Positions 45,729 through 55,818 are shown, counted from the stretch's first letter. The stretch is DNA of 64,000 nt from Rhynchopus sp. YZ270_cl-10 (GCA_964035575.1 OZ037859.1:434001-498000); one strand, 5' to 3'. Numbers and translations are program-made. The notes: generated by a model not told the origin, from the sequence alone.

Positions 45729-47129
45729 TCACGCAGAAGTGGCGTCGGGCTTGACCCACGCAAAGTCCTCCTCAGCAAGGTTGGTGATGTGTCTCGCAAT
45801 CGCCAGACTCGACGTTGCTGCAGGCGAAGGTGCGTTGCGAAGGTGCAGTGTTGTTCCGTTCAGCATCTTGCGCTCGAAGATGTAGTCCGATGCAGCGTTG
45901 CCGTCGGCATCGAACACCTGCGCCATCACTCCCGCAAAGGACTCTTCAACCATGTCAGAGGTCACAGACGGCACCAGCTTCCGTGCCTCTGCAACAAATG
46001 CCTCTTTGTTCAAATCAGTGTAAAGTTGTTGAAGCGACAAACCAAAGTTGTTCGCCGCAAAGTTCCAGAACCCTCTGTTCCTCAGAACATCGAAAACGTG
46101 TGAAAGGCTCACATCAAAGAACTGGTACCCATCCTTCTGGAAGCAAAGCGAAGACCCAGGACCAACAATCATCTGTGCACCGCGCTCGCTGTTCACTGTC
46201 GGTGTGAAATGCACTCCAACCGGAATGCCGCCACCACAAGGCGCTGGGTAAATGTTACGCTCAACAATGTTACGGTACTCAGGCTTCATCTGGTAGTACG
46301 TACCTCTGAAAGACACCACCTGAGGTGTGGTCGACCCACCACCAAGCTCGCCCACCTTGTCCATCCAAAGCCCACAGCATGTGATCACGTTCTTCGTTGT
46401 CAGCACCTTCGTGGGGCCGTGCTGTCTTGGCTCAGTCCCCTGGATCTCAACACCACCCTTGAACGGAACAAACTTCTCCACTTCGTATTTGTACTGCACA
46501 GTCCCACCGTTGCTTTCGAATTCTTTCTGAAGACTGCGAGTCACCTGGGCATAGTCAATCACACCGGTGTTCGGCGAATCCAATGCACTGGTGCACACAA
46601 CGTTTGGCTCAAGTGCACGTGCCTGTGCTCCTGTGAGGACACGAAGGTCTTTCACTCCATTCGCCACTCCGCGCTCGTAAAGCATCTTAACAGTAGCATC
46701 CTCCTTCTCTGAAGTGGCAGCAATGAACTTCCCCACACGTCTCACCTCAATGCCGTGCTTCTCGGCATATTCGTACATAAGCTCCGCTCCTTCCACACAG
46801 CACTTCGCCATCGCACTGCCAGGCTGGTAATACATGCCCGCATGGATCACACCAGAGTTGTGACCCGACTGGTGCACTGCAGCAGTTGCCTCCTTCTCCA
46901 GCACAGCAATCTTTTTGTCAGGGTAACGTTTCTGCACCTCACGTGCAGTGGCAAACCCTACAATACCACCACCCACCACCACAACATCGAAGTCACCCTG
47001 CAGCTCACGGACAGTTGGGATGTGGCCCTCTTGGGGGATCACACCGATGGTTGGGGTGAACGTCGCACTGCTCAGCACTGAGTAGCTTGCTCCTACGGCC
47101 ACACCACCTGCAGCAAGCCGGCACCACAT
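45729..47129 (-). CDS. L2HGDH: L-2-hydroxyglutarate dehydrogenase, copy 2 (466 aa)
   Basis: It has the same length and start (MWCRLAAGGV) as copy 1 and all the same motifs. By eye the two proteins differ at 18 positions. Sixteen of these fall in residues 272-371 (for example NVYPVPSGGGIATG versus NIYPAPCGGGIPVG, and NNVNMSLKELYRD versus NNFGLSLQQLYTD). The rest is nearly identical even at the DNA level. This suggests gene conversion outside a diverged core. ATCACAG (47147-47149) lies 17 nt before the ATG. Confidence 0.92.
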   Translation of the reverse strand: MWCRLAAGGVAVGASYSVLSSATFTPTIGVIPQEGHIPTVRELQGDFDVVVVGGGIVGFATAREVQKRYPDKKIAVLEKEATAAVHQSGHNSGVIHAGMYYQPGSAMAKCCVEGAELMYEYAEKHGIEVRRVGKFIAATSEKEDATVKMLYERGVANGVKDLRVLTGAQARALEPNVVCTSALDSPNTGVIDYAQVTRSLQKEFESNGGTVQYKYEVEKFVPFKGGVEIQGTEPRQHGPTKVLTTKNVITCCGLWMDKVGELGGGSTTPQVVSFRGTYYQMKPEYRNIVERNIYPAPCGGGIPVGVHFTPTVNSERGAQMIVGPGSSLCFQKDGYQFFDVSLSHVFDVLRNRGFWNFAANNFGLSLQQLYTDLNKEAFVAEARKLVPSVTSDMVEESFAGVMAQVFDADGNAASDYIFERKMLNGTTLHLRNAPSPAATSSLAIARHITNLAEEDFAWVKPDATSA

Positions 47130-47256
47130 TGTCAAATTATCTCTCTCTGTGATTGCGTGAAGTTTCGCCACTCCCACCTTTGAAACAATGACAAAAAAAA
47201 AAAACTTTTTTTCTTCAATTTATTTCTACTTTAACCCCCCGATCCCCCTTCTCCGA

Positions 47257-47577
47257 TCATTTTTCTTTTGAAATAAGGATCTGAAAGCGGAGTGGCGTGG
47301 TGGAAGTGGTTGTGAGGGGTGGCATGAGGACGGGCTCGAAGGTCTCAGGGGTACGGGCTGTGTGCGTTGTGGCGACCGGTGATACCGAACGGGCCATGGT
47401 ACCATTGAGGGGAGGCACTGCAGGACCGACACACGACGGCACCTCGACCAGCGCCGCATCCACATCTATGAAAGGCATGTCTCCAGCATTCCACCCCTCC
47501 ACAGCGTCAGCCACAGACGCTGTCAATACCGCCAACTCTCGCAAGTGCTGTGCCGCCTCCAAAGCACTAAACCCCAT
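47257..47577 (-). CDS. Small unknown protein (106 aa)
   Basis: The frame runs MGFSALEAAQHLRELAVLTASVADAVEGW to ILISKEK. The N-terminal 30 residues are a good amphipathic helix. The remainder is Thr/Pro/Val-rich. It fits tightly upstream of L2HGDH copy 2 on the same strand. The base composition is like that of neighbouring genes and unlike the A/T-run spacers. No family is recognised. Confidence 0.45.
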   Translation of the reverse strand: MGFSALEAAQHLRELAVLTASVADAVEGWNAGDMPFIDVDAALVEVPSCVGPAVPPLNGTMARSVSPVATTHTARTPETFEPVLMPPLTTTSTTPLRFQILISKEK

Positions 47578-47858
47578 TTTTCCCTTTACCCCATATCAAA
47601 ACTACAAAGCAATATCTGAGCATTTTGAGTGTTTTTTCTCCCAGAAAAAGAGAAGTTATGACAAAAAAAGAGAAGCATTTTTTTTTTTTTTTTAATTCTA
47701 GCTTTTGTGAGGGGGGCAATGCATTGCATTAAGAGGAAAAAACGAAAAAACGACAAATACAAGAACCCTCAGAGATTTAAGTCTTGAATTTAGGAGTCTT
47801 GTATTAAAAAACCCCTCCAATTATCATCGGGGGAAAAAGTGATGGTGCCTTTTGTAAC

Positions 47859-47893
47859 CTAAATAGAATGTCTCTCGTGCACACATATCTTTG
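47859..47893 (+). repeat. Dispersed hairpin
   Basis: CTAAATAGAATGT, loop CTCTCGT, GCACACATATCTTT. The inner pairing is ATGT with a shifted ACAT; the loop is canonical. Confidence 0.5.
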
Positions 47894-48332
47894 AAAAACA
47901 GCGAAACAGGTATCCCACAAAGACAATGTACTAACGAGTCGTGATGAGCCCTTATTTGACGACTACCAAGTGAAGTGCAAAAGGTGGAGGACGAGTACAA
48001 TCAACAAGACTAAAATTGAGGAGCAAAGGTGCATTGGAGACAACACAACCCCCAAAAGAGTGGTCTACGCCAATGAACGGAAGGTGCTGTGTTCGAATGG
48101 GGAGGAGGGAGAGAGAGTTAAAGGAGCGCCTCAGTCAGGAGGTGGCGTGTGGGCTGTCCTTGTGCAGAACGTAAATGGCGCCAATGTTATTGATCAATTA
48201 AAGCTGAAAAAGAAAAACATTCGCAAATCGTTGTCCTTCTGTTGCACAATATTTTTTTGCAAATTAGTACTTCAACACTATCAATTCATCCGAATGAGAG
48301 AGAAAAAAAAAATCCCCCCCGATTCCCTAAAG

Positions 48333-48363
48333 AGAAATTGAAATATGTGTCTCACACACATCC
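48333..48363 (+). repeat. Dispersed hairpin, ATGTGT/ACACAT type
   Basis: GAAATTGAAAT, stem ATGTGT, loop CTC, stem ACACACAT, CC. The 3-nt CTC loop is as at 30620. Confidence 0.6.
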
Positions 48364-48409
48364 AATAAAATAGAGACATGCTAACAAAAAATACGTACAA
48401 AGAACATAG

Positions 48410-48474
48410 AAAAGTTTATAAAGATGAACCTAAATCACGTATACTTGCCCGTAGACTAGAAGTTAGTCACCTTG
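48410..48474 (+). repeat. Dispersed hairpin, enlarged
   Basis: AAAAGTTTATAAAGATGAAC, CTAA, a 30-nt insert replacing the usual loop, TTAGTCACCTTG. The head and tail are canonical, and part of the CTAA/TTAG stem is retained. Confidence 0.55.
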
Positions 48475-48579
48475 AAAGAAAACAAAACTGGATACGCACT
48501 CAGACTGTTTTTAATCACTGTTTCCCCCTCCCCTCAAAAATTATGCAGACATATCTGGCATGCCTACGTGACGAAGAAA

Positions 48580-48619
48580 AGGTGGTACCATTAACCTACG
48601 CCTCACTTGGCCACCTTAC
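48580..48619 (+). repeat. Dispersed hairpin, AAGGTGG/CCACCTT type
   Basis: AAGGTGG, TACCATTAACCTACG, CCTCACTTG, GCCACCTT. The outer 7-bp stem is perfect; the inner stem is weak. Confidence 0.5.
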
Positions 48620-48779
48620 AAAAGAAAAATCTAAACGTACTAATAAATACTAAAGAGGGCCAGGCAGCAAGAGACACCTTGGCCACTCCCGTCTAATCCC
48701 CCACCCCCACCGCCACCCCCCCCATCTAAGGATTTCAATTTGCATCCGTTTGTCGCCTTTAGACAAACTCTCGTCTGTT

Positions 48780-51700
48780 TCATCGCATTTTCTTCACCGC
48801 CTGCGCCCCATAGGTGTATGCTAGCATGTCCATCCGTGCTTCAATGCTGCTGGCTTCTTCTAATTCCTTTTTAAGAGTTTTGTTCACCTGCTTTGCAACA
48901 TCGTACATTCGTTTATGAAGAGAGCCCCTCTCTGTACCCGGTGAGACATGCTTTCGTGACCTTGGGGACGCTGTTGAAGTCTGCTTTCCTGATATTGACG
49001 ATGGTATTTGAATATCACTCAAAACCCGTTTCCGTCTCTCCGCAGTCTCCTGTAAACGCGCAAACCCTGGAACCACCACCGATTCTTGCCATTGATCTAC
49101 CGCCACCCCCTTGCGAGATTCATCCAAGACAGAAGTATATTCTCGTCTTTTCAACGCCTCTACTGAGACCTGTGGTGCAGTTGATTCTTCGGTGTGCGAA
49201 AATGAGTGCAGCTGTGAGAGATCTCCATAGGAGGTGAGGAGCGTGCTGACAAAGGAGCTGTCGTTCAGGTTGTGTTCGGGGGCGCGTTTGGGTGGTTTTG
49301 CTTTGCGTGGTGGTGTGTGTGGTTTGTGTTGTGCCTTCCTCCGCCAGACACGCAGACAATTCTTCAACAAATTATACGAATAAATCGTATCCGGTGCATC
49401 TCTCACTGCAAACCGAACATGCCCATGCCAAGCACTTAACACCTCTCTTTTGACCATTAACGCGATGCTTTTGTGCTCTTCACGTAATAGGATACGTTTC
49501 TGTTCACGAAGCATTTCACTGTATTGCACCTGCAGACGCCAGCGGTGAAACGACTTAGAAAGAACCCGCGTCTCTCTGCGTCCCAGGCTCCGCCAATGTG
49601 CAGCACTCTGTGCAGCCATTCTCCTCCACCTCCGCAGACTGTAGTGCAAAACATCAATTCTGTCGCGCCCTTTTGGGAGGGAAGCGGCAGAGCGATCTGA
49701 CACACCTACGGTGCACAGCGCTTTGCGAAGAGCACCCTGCCGGATTGTGTATGCCACCAAGCAGCGCCATGCTTGACGCAACCCACGCAGCCTCCTCCGC
49801 CTCGCCGCGCAAAACGCATGCTGCCACACCAACAGCGCTGTTGTCTGCAGACGACGCACATCCATTGCAACCGCAGAGCGCGTCTGCGCCACCTCCTTTG
49901 CAGAACTGATGTGCTGTGCGGACCTTCTCCGGAACGTCGTCGTCATAGTAGCAAGCGCCGTAGAAAGTCGTTTGGCAGCGTGATACCGTGCTGCCTCCTC
50001 ACTAAGACGCCTCCGTGCCAGACGCAAACGCCATGCAAGAAAAATCCTCCGCGTCTTCGCCACCCGCAACACCCCTGCTAAGGCACGCTCCACCGGAAGC
50101 CGCTTCAAATGCGCCACTGCAACAGCCTGCGGCGCACCTTCCGTGAGCGCCACACTAAAAAACCGCACCTCCCTTGCGAGGAGATCGATCCGCTTCTTCA
50201 TCAACAGCAACTCCGGATGCGTCTCTTGGGCTCCTACGCCGTCTAGCTCCGCAACGCTTTTCTCCCTCTCACTTGGCGACGGATTCGGCCATTCAAACAC
50301 CGGAACCGAATCGCTGGTCTCTACACTAAGCCTCGGAAGAACGACGCAAGGTGACGTGGCTGCGAGAGATGCAGGGAGACTCTCTCTTTCCTTCGAAGAC
50401 GCAGGCGAGTTGAGGGAGGCAGATGCCGAGAGACGCCCGTTGTTGACAATATACTCAATGCCCCCAAGCATGACAACAGTCTGCAGGGTGTCCGAATCGG
50501 GACTGCCACACCGCGCCACGGAACCTCTCATTTGACTCTCTTGAGACACAGACTGAGGACTTCCTAACATTCGTGCACGCGCCTCGCGTGCTCTTTGAAG
50601 TGATGGTGATACTTCAGGTGGCGGTACATTGGATTCAACGTGCTCGCTTAGAAACGACTCATATGCGTCAGGCAACGCAGCCACCGGAGATACAATACCA
50701 CGCGAAACGGAAGCAGAAGCAGAGGCAGAGGCAGAAGGAGACGGCGACGGCGACACCCCAACAAAGACAGATGTCTGCATAGGGAAGGGGGGAAACGGGC
50801 TGTGTTCTCTGTGAGCAATCTCTTCCTCTTGGTATTGCTCCTCTTCCTGCATTTGCTGTTCGCCACGAAAGACCCTTAAGGACGCACCCTGCAAATCAAA
50901 GAGGCAGAGCTTCTGCATCACAGAGTTCGTTAACTTTGTGTACGGAGACCTTCGCTTCAAAGTGTCCAAGGCAGAAAGAGATTCCTGCAGCAGATCGTGC
51001 AGACGTTCTGATGCACCTTCCGCTTCCTCTCCACGGAGGTGTTGTGCTAAGCTGCTGCAGGCGTCGCTGTGGTATGTCGGAGGGGGGGAGAGCCCACCCC
51101 CCATGCGACTGAAGGCATCCTCTTTGATGTGCAAGCGGCGACTGTAGCGGTTCACCCACTGCGCGAAATACCGCTTCTGTGCCCCCAGCTCTGCCAGCCC
51201 TTCGGTGATCTGTACAACGCGTTCTCCCAAGGCGTCGGTCCGCCATTTGTAGATGCACGCCTTCCCAAGGCGAACCAGGTAGTACAGATCCGCGGTCTGC
51301 TCCTTCTCGCGTAGTGCAGCCGCCTTTTTGTAGCGTTGTCGCCACATCCAAAAAACGCGGAATTTCTCATCGCGTCTCCGTTGTGTTTGCAACCACCTCA
51401 CCTTTCGACCTTGCTCAATGACGCCGCGCCACCGCGAAAAACAGATGTGATGCATTGGCACCGCATTGGCAAAGCACTGCCCCGCACACCTTCCCTTCAG
51501 CTGCGCGATCGCGGTCTGCAGACGCAACACCTTCAAGAAGTACTGCCCAAGATACTTTGCAAACAAATCCGCATATATCATAGTCTTCAACGTCTTTCTC
51601 TTTGCAACAGGCGCTTTTGCAACAGCCTTCGACGCACCCCATGCAGGACGGTTCACCACTTCGCCACGTTTATTTGACTTAATTTTGTCGCCCTTTACGA

Positions 51701-52364
51701 GAAGGCTTGGGTCCGACAGATTCCGCTGTCTTTTCGCTGCGAATAGATCCGACACAAGCTGTTTATGCGCCTGCTTTTCGCGGAACTTTTTTTTCAACAT
51801 CATCACCGCAGCCCTACCTTGCTGCATAAGATCTGCATTGGTCGGGGGCAGCATCAGTTCACCCTCCTCCTCACCCTTCAAATCCTCTACCCTCAATGAC
51901 ACATCACCAAAAGAAAGCTCCTGCGGCACGATGGAGGGCTCTACAGGCACATCCTGCACGGACCCCTTCGAAGACGACGTTGTCGGCGAAATGAACACCG
52001 AAGTGACTACCGGGGGCTCAGAGATCGTGACAGATTTCTTATAGTGTGGAAGACCCCGTACTGTGTCTGAGATGTCCAGATGGTGTGTATGAGGAAGGAT
52101 GGATGCGTGGTGTGCTGGGGATGGGGAGATCGAGGAGAAGGTGGATTGAGATGGGGCGGGTTCGCGCCGTTCCTGTCGTCGTGGGTGTGGTTGTGGAGGT
52201 GGAGGTGGTTTTCGTCGTGTTGTTGTTGTGGTCCCTTGTTCGAAGCTATCGGAGAACTCATCAGAGGGTGCAGGCAAACCATCCAAAAACGCTTCAATCT
52301 CAGAGCAGTGACTGCTCACTATCGCAGATTTTAGTGCGACCGCACCGAAGAGGCCTTCCTCCAT
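48780..52364 (-). CDS. Sfi1-like centrin-binding repeat protein (1194 aa)
   Basis: This is a single exon from MEEGLFGAVALKSAI. A Ser/Thr/Pro-rich disordered N terminus (about 180 aa) is followed by two blocks of Trp-centred helical repeats. The first is CFSRWRGVIEQGRK, FRVFWMWRQRYKKA, CIYKWRTDAL, YFAQWVNRYS. The second is IFLAWRLRLARRR, ALLVWQHAFCAARRR, LRRWRRMAAQ, SFHRWRLQVQ, VLSAWHGHVRF, CLRVWRRKAQ. This F/L-x-x-W-R spacing is the Sfi1 centrin-binding repeat. Such proteins form filaments at basal bodies or centrosomes and fit a flagellate. A low-complexity Ser/Glu linker separates the blocks. CAG (52385-52387) precedes the ATG by about 20 nt. Confidence 0.75.
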   Translation of the reverse strand: MEEGLFGAVALKSAIVSSHCSEIEAFLDGLPAPSDEFSDSFEQGTTTTTRRKPPPPPQPHPRRQERREPAPSQSTFSSISPSPAHHASILPHTHHLDISDTVRGLPHYKKSVTISEPPVVTSVFISPTTSSSKGSVQDVPVEPSIVPQELSFGDVSLRVEDLKGEEEGELMLPPTNADLMQQGRAAVMMLKKKFREKQAHKQLVSDLFAAKRQRNLSDPSLLVKGDKIKSNKRGEVVNRPAWGASKAVAKAPVAKRKTLKTMIYADLFAKYLGQYFLKVLRLQTAIAQLKGRCAGQCFANAVPMHHICFSRWRGVIEQGRKVRWLQTQRRRDEKFRVFWMWRQRYKKAAALREKEQTADLYYLVRLGKACIYKWRTDALGERVVQITEGLAELGAQKRYFAQWVNRYSRRLHIKEDAFSRMGGGLSPPPTYHSDACSSLAQHLRGEEAEGASERLHDLLQESLSALDTLKRRSPYTKLTNSVMQKLCLFDLQGASLRVFRGEQQMQEEEQYQEEEIAHREHSPFPPFPMQTSVFVGVSPSPSPSASASASASVSRGIVSPVAALPDAYESFLSEHVESNVPPPEVSPSLQRAREARARMLGSPQSVSQESQMRGSVARCGSPDSDTLQTVVMLGGIEYIVNNGRLSASASLNSPASSKERESLPASLAATSPCVVLPRLSVETSDSVPVFEWPNPSPSEREKSVAELDGVGAQETHPELLLMKKRIDLLAREVRFFSVALTEGAPQAVAVAHLKRLPVERALAGVLRVAKTRRIFLAWRLRLARRRLSEEAARYHAAKRLSTALATMTTTFRRRSAQHISSAKEVAQTRSAVAMDVRRLQTTALLVWQHAFCAARRRRLRGLRQAWRCLVAYTIRQGALRKALCTVGVSDRSAASLPKGRDRIDVLHYSLRRWRRMAAQSAAHWRSLGRRETRVLSKSFHRWRLQVQYSEMLREQKRILLREEHKSIALMVKREVLSAWHGHVRFAVRDAPDTIYSYNLLKNCLRVWRRKAQHKPHTPPRKAKPPKRAPEHNLNDSSFVSTLLTSYGDLSQLHSFSHTEESTAPQVSVEALKRREYTSVLDESRKGVAVDQWQESVVVPGFARLQETAERRKRVLSDIQIPSSISGKQTSTASPRSRKHVSPGTERGSLHKRMYDVAKQVNKTLKKELEEASSIEARMDMLAYTYGAQAVKKMR

Positions 52365-52687
52365 TTTTTGGATTTTTGTGTACTCTGAAAAAAGAATGGG
52401 AGAGGGTGAGAGAGAGAGGGAGGGAGGGAGAGATGTGGTATCTTAAAATAAAGTGACCGAGGCCAAACAGGCATTGAGATGGACGAGAGAGTTCGCTACT
52501 GCGGATTGAAAAGAACTAAAAAAAAATTACAGTTTTTTTGGTTGATTTTTGTTTGCTTGTTTGTGTAAGTGTAGGGTCTATACTCAAGGAATCGCAGGAA
52601 AATTTGGGGTTTTTGCCATCCAGTCCAATTCAAACCTGAAAAGTGTATTTTCGGGTTGTAGGGGATTGAGTTCCGCGCATTCCCCCC
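52365..52687. other. Intergenic
   Basis: The 322 bp include a GA-rich stretch (about 52395-52435) and T-runs. Nothing else is evident. Confidence 0.5.
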
Positions 52688-54478
52688 TCACGGTATAAAA
52701 TCCCAGAGCTCCGAATCTGTGGTCCCACGGCGCTGTTGGGAGGTGCTGTTGCGGGGATACTGAGGCATCATTTCTTGCATGTCGTCTCCGTCTTCCCAGT
52801 CAACGGAGACTTCGCTTGCGTGGAAGGTGGAAATGCTTGACGCGACGCTCTGACGGTTGCGCACCGGAAGCACATCAGCTGTGAGACGTGTAAAATCCAT
52901 CATGCTAGAACGAGGTGACAACACCTGACCTGTCTTCACTTCCCCAGATTCGACAGAAAAGCGGTGCGACTTCTCCATCGGAACACCCATCTCCCGCACA
53001 CTCCCTTCCACCAACTCCGGAAACGAAACCGCCTGTCGCACACTGGGGGTCTTCGCATTGGACTCCACGGAAAAGCGGTGAGTCTTCTCCGTCACAGTCA
53101 CATCCACCTCTGGAGTTGAAGAGCACTGCCCTGTGGAGGGGGTGCTGCGTGCGGTGTAGTTCTCCTCCGTTCGGGTGTTCCGTTTGCCTGCGTAGTGGTC
53201 CTGAGAAGGGATCTCCACCTGCACATCGGCCACCTTGTACCGCTGGTCGCCTCCGCTGTAAGGACGGTTTCGCACTACAGAGTTCTGCCGGGAACCGACT
53301 TTGGGTGGTTTCTTTGCAGAGATAGGACGGGATGTGTGAGGGGTGGGGGTGGTCTTGACTGTGTTCTGCGCTACACCACATGCCCGATCTGGGTTGTCAT
53401 GTGTCGGGTCGCTGAAGGCAAGAACTGAGGCAATTTCTCGATCGCTCTCGGAGATAACGTCGACCAAACTTCGCGGTGCAGCGGAGGCCCTGCGGTTCGA
53501 GACGTTGTTGAGTCTTTGCGTCGCCTTGTTGAGGGCCTCTTGGAGTTCGTCGATTTGGTTGTTGAGGAAGTCGGTGTGGTCTTTGCTGCGCTGCAGAACA
53601 CCTAGGTGGGTTTTCTCTGCAGCCTCCAAATCAGCAACACGCTCACGCGCTGCACGGAGAGCGCCGCTTTCGCCTGAGGTGCTCGCCTTCAGGGTATCAT
53701 TCTCTGCCGACAACGTGGCACACTTCTCTGTCAACCCCCGATGGCTCTTCTCAAGAAGGGCCAGCTGTTTTCGCATCGCCGCATATCGGTCAAATATAAC
53801 ATGTCCCTGCTCGTTGAAAAGCCCCACCCGATACTCCGACTTCATCACCATAAGAAACTCCTTGATAGGTCCACGCACCTCCCGCACCAAAGCGTCCAAT
53901 AAAGTGTCGCATTCGGTGATACGTTCAACAGAGGGGAGAAGCGGCTCGGCATGCCGTTCTGTGTGAAACCCTTTCCCTTCTGCTTCACGTTGTGCGGATC
54001 GTGCCTTTTTTAATGCATCAACCTGCTGTAATAGGGAAGTCTCGAAGGCGGCTTTGCAGGGAACGGTGATAGGTTCGGAAGGCACATCTCGGCCTATCTC
54101 AGCTAGGCCAGGGCCAGGTTGGGTGACGTAATCTGCGACATTGACTTCGACCGCGTGGTGTCGTGTACTGTCGCGGACCACCTTGCTGAAGTACTCTTCC
54201 TTGATGCGGCGGGCGCGAAGGCGGGCGTCCAGCTGTGTTGTCTTAGCGGAGACACAACGGGCAGAGGGGACTCGCTTGGGAGGCGGCTCTCTCTCAAGGG
54301 GGGGAGGTTGTGGTGGTGCAGACGAAGGAGCAACAAGCCTCTTCCCCCGAGATGGTGCGCTCCCCACCCGCCCAAAACTCCGTTTCAAGACACACATCGG
54401 CGACGGACGTCCAGGCGCATGATAATGCACGCCACCAGCACGATCCACAGTGGACGTCTCATTTTGGATAGGAAACAT
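52688..54478 (-). CDS. TSNAXIP1-like coiled-coil protein (596 aa)
   Basis: This is a single exon starting MFPIQNETSTVDR. Residues about 140-250 (CKAAFETSLLQQVDALKKA, ECDTLLDALVREVRGPIKEFLMVMKSEY, QGHVIFDRYAAMRKQLALLE) resemble the N-terminal domain of translin-associated factor X-interacting protein 1, a family found mostly in ciliated organisms. A coiled coil (about 240-330) and a Ser/Pro/Arg-rich tail follow. The tail contains EKTHRFSVES and EKSHRFSVES, an internal repeat. The call rests on pattern only. The ATG is preceded by an 8-codon upstream frame whose TAA overlaps it by one base, immediately after an acceptor-like CCAACAG. Confidence 0.55.
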   Translation of the reverse strand: MFPIQNETSTVDRAGGVHYHAPGRPSPMCVLKRSFGRVGSAPSRGKRLVAPSSAPPQPPPLEREPPPKRVPSARCVSAKTTQLDARLRARRIKEEYFSKVVRDSTRHHAVEVNVADYVTQPGPGLAEIGRDVPSEPITVPCKAAFETSLLQQVDALKKARSAQREAEGKGFHTERHAEPLLPSVERITECDTLLDALVREVRGPIKEFLMVMKSEYRVGLFNEQGHVIFDRYAAMRKQLALLEKSHRGLTEKCATLSAENDTLKASTSGESGALRAARERVADLEAAEKTHLGVLQRSKDHTDFLNNQIDELQEALNKATQRLNNVSNRRASAAPRSLVDVISESDREIASVLAFSDPTHDNPDRACGVAQNTVKTTPTPHTSRPISAKKPPKVGSRQNSVVRNRPYSGGDQRYKVADVQVEIPSQDHYAGKRNTRTEENYTARSTPSTGQCSSTPEVDVTVTEKTHRFSVESNAKTPSVRQAVSFPELVEGSVREMGVPMEKSHRFSVESGEVKTGQVLSPRSSMMDFTRLTADVLPVRNRQSVASSISTFHASEVSVDWEDGDDMQEMMPQYPRNSTSQQRRGTTDSELWDFIP

Positions 54479-54480
54479 TA

Positions 54481-54504
54481 CGTTTTCTCTTCCACGAAGT
54501 TCAT
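54481..54504 (-). promoter_or_regulatory. 8-codon upstream open reading frame
   Basis: ATG at 54504-54502 and 8 codons run to TAA at 54480-54478. The last A of the stop is the A of the main ATG (TAATG). An acceptor-like CAG (54508-54510) ends 3 nt before the upstream ATG. This layout is typical of termination-reinitiation coupling. Confidence 0.6.
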
Positions 54505-54832
54505 TTTCTGTTGGGTGTGTGGGGGAAGTGTTGAAAAGTGTAACCGTGTTTGAGATAAGTATTGAGGGTCGTTGTTTTTTCGCTTTCTCTTAGTGTTGAA
54601 AGTGGTATTTCTTTTTCTTTTTTTTTCACAGTATTCGTCCCGTTGTGCTTTTTTGCAACGATTTCTTCATTGCACGCTTGTTTCCTACTTTCGTATCCCA
54701 TTCGTTTTGCGCTTTTCCTCTGCTTTCACAAAAGACGTGGATTTGGGTGTACCTGTCGTACCCGAAATATCAGATAGACGACTACACCATAAAACCCAAA
54801 ACATGAATAGGGACCGATCTGTGGCAAAACAA

Positions 54833-54870
54833 CCCAGGTTGAAGGTGCAATGCCTCTTGACAGAGACAGG
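54833..54870 (+). repeat. Dispersed repeat, degraded
   Basis: AGGTTGAAGGTGCAATG, CCTCTTGAC, AGAGACAGGGCAC. GTGC pairs with GCAC. It is a variant of the GCAAACGCCTC class. Confidence 0.45.
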
Positions 54871-55639
54871 GCACTAACAAATAAAAGGTAAATAAAAAGC
54901 AACAACGGACACAGGACTGCAGAAGACTAATAAAAAAAAGACATGTAGCCAGTGTTGTCCCTGGGTTTTGGGGGGGAAATAATTATAACGGCCAAAAAAA
55001 AAAACTGATATGTGTTTGCACGTGTTACCGTGGGAGCATAGTGGGGACCCTAAGGCAATTATGGCTCAGTTCGTAAACGCGCATCATCCAATGTCATCGC
55101 TTTGGGGGAGCGACTTGCCTTGTGGCATCAGATGATTCCTTGCGTGGTGGGGGGATCTACGCGGACAGTGTAGAAAGGGTGGGGCAACATTCTCTACCTG
55201 GGCACACTACAATGAATAAAAAGCGATGGTCCTAAAACGAACAAAATCAAAAAGGCAGTAATGTGTGATGGGCACATGCCATTACAAAAAAAAATCATAG
55301 TTGAAGCGGACACGTGGATGTCTGAGTGCTGATAAAGACAAGAGGGAATGCAAAGGCAGCAGTGCTGCATACGTTGGACAGGCTCAGGCATATGGCTCGA
55401 TACACAGCCTTCTCTCCTATTTCACGTTTCAGCCCCAGTTGACAGCATCGTCCCCACAAACTTGCGGGACGTGTGTGCAACAGGAAAACAGTAACAGAAG
55501 GGATGCGGTACAAATGAACACCCGGAGGTTCGTCCGGCACTACTTCTGTTGTGAAACGCTATCCAGCGAACGCAGCAGCTGCACTTCCCAGTCAGGCATC
55601 ACAAAAGAGAAAAAATGGGGGGGGTGGGAAGAAAGCAAA

Positions 55640-55680
55640 GAAAAGTTGAAAGATGATTCTGCCTCTCGTGCAACCTTAAT
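55640..55680 (+). repeat. Dispersed hairpin linking the two variant classes
   Basis: AAAAGTTGAAAGATGATTCTG, CCTCTCGTG, CAACCTTAAT. It combines the GTTGAAA head of one class with the GATGA and CTCTCGT of the other. Confidence 0.5.
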
Positions 55681-55818
55681 AACAAAAAGGATAGGCTGCT
55701 TGTGGAGGCACTGTCAACAGCAAAATATAAAATACTCGGATAAAAAAAGTGAGGAGATGTGCAGTTGATGGTGTAAGAAGGAACAAAAGCAGTCTGTCAC
55801 TCCCCGGCCGCGGACACA

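Larger units (their letters stand above)
47578..48779. other. Intergenic, hairpin cluster
   Basis: Four family members lie within 760 bp (47859, 48333, 48410, 48580), the densest group in the window. The rest is A-rich. No gene is seen. Confidence 0.55.
54479..55818. other. Intergenic
   Basis: The region holds the leader and upstream frame of the TSNAXIP1-like gene and hairpin-family repeats at 54833 and 55640. No additional gene is recognised. Confidence 0.5.

Noticed and set aside
44061-46712. Plus-strand frames opposite both L2HGDH genes
   Set aside because: Both copies give the same antisense frames only because the coding strands are duplicated. The minus-strand proteins carry the FAD motif.
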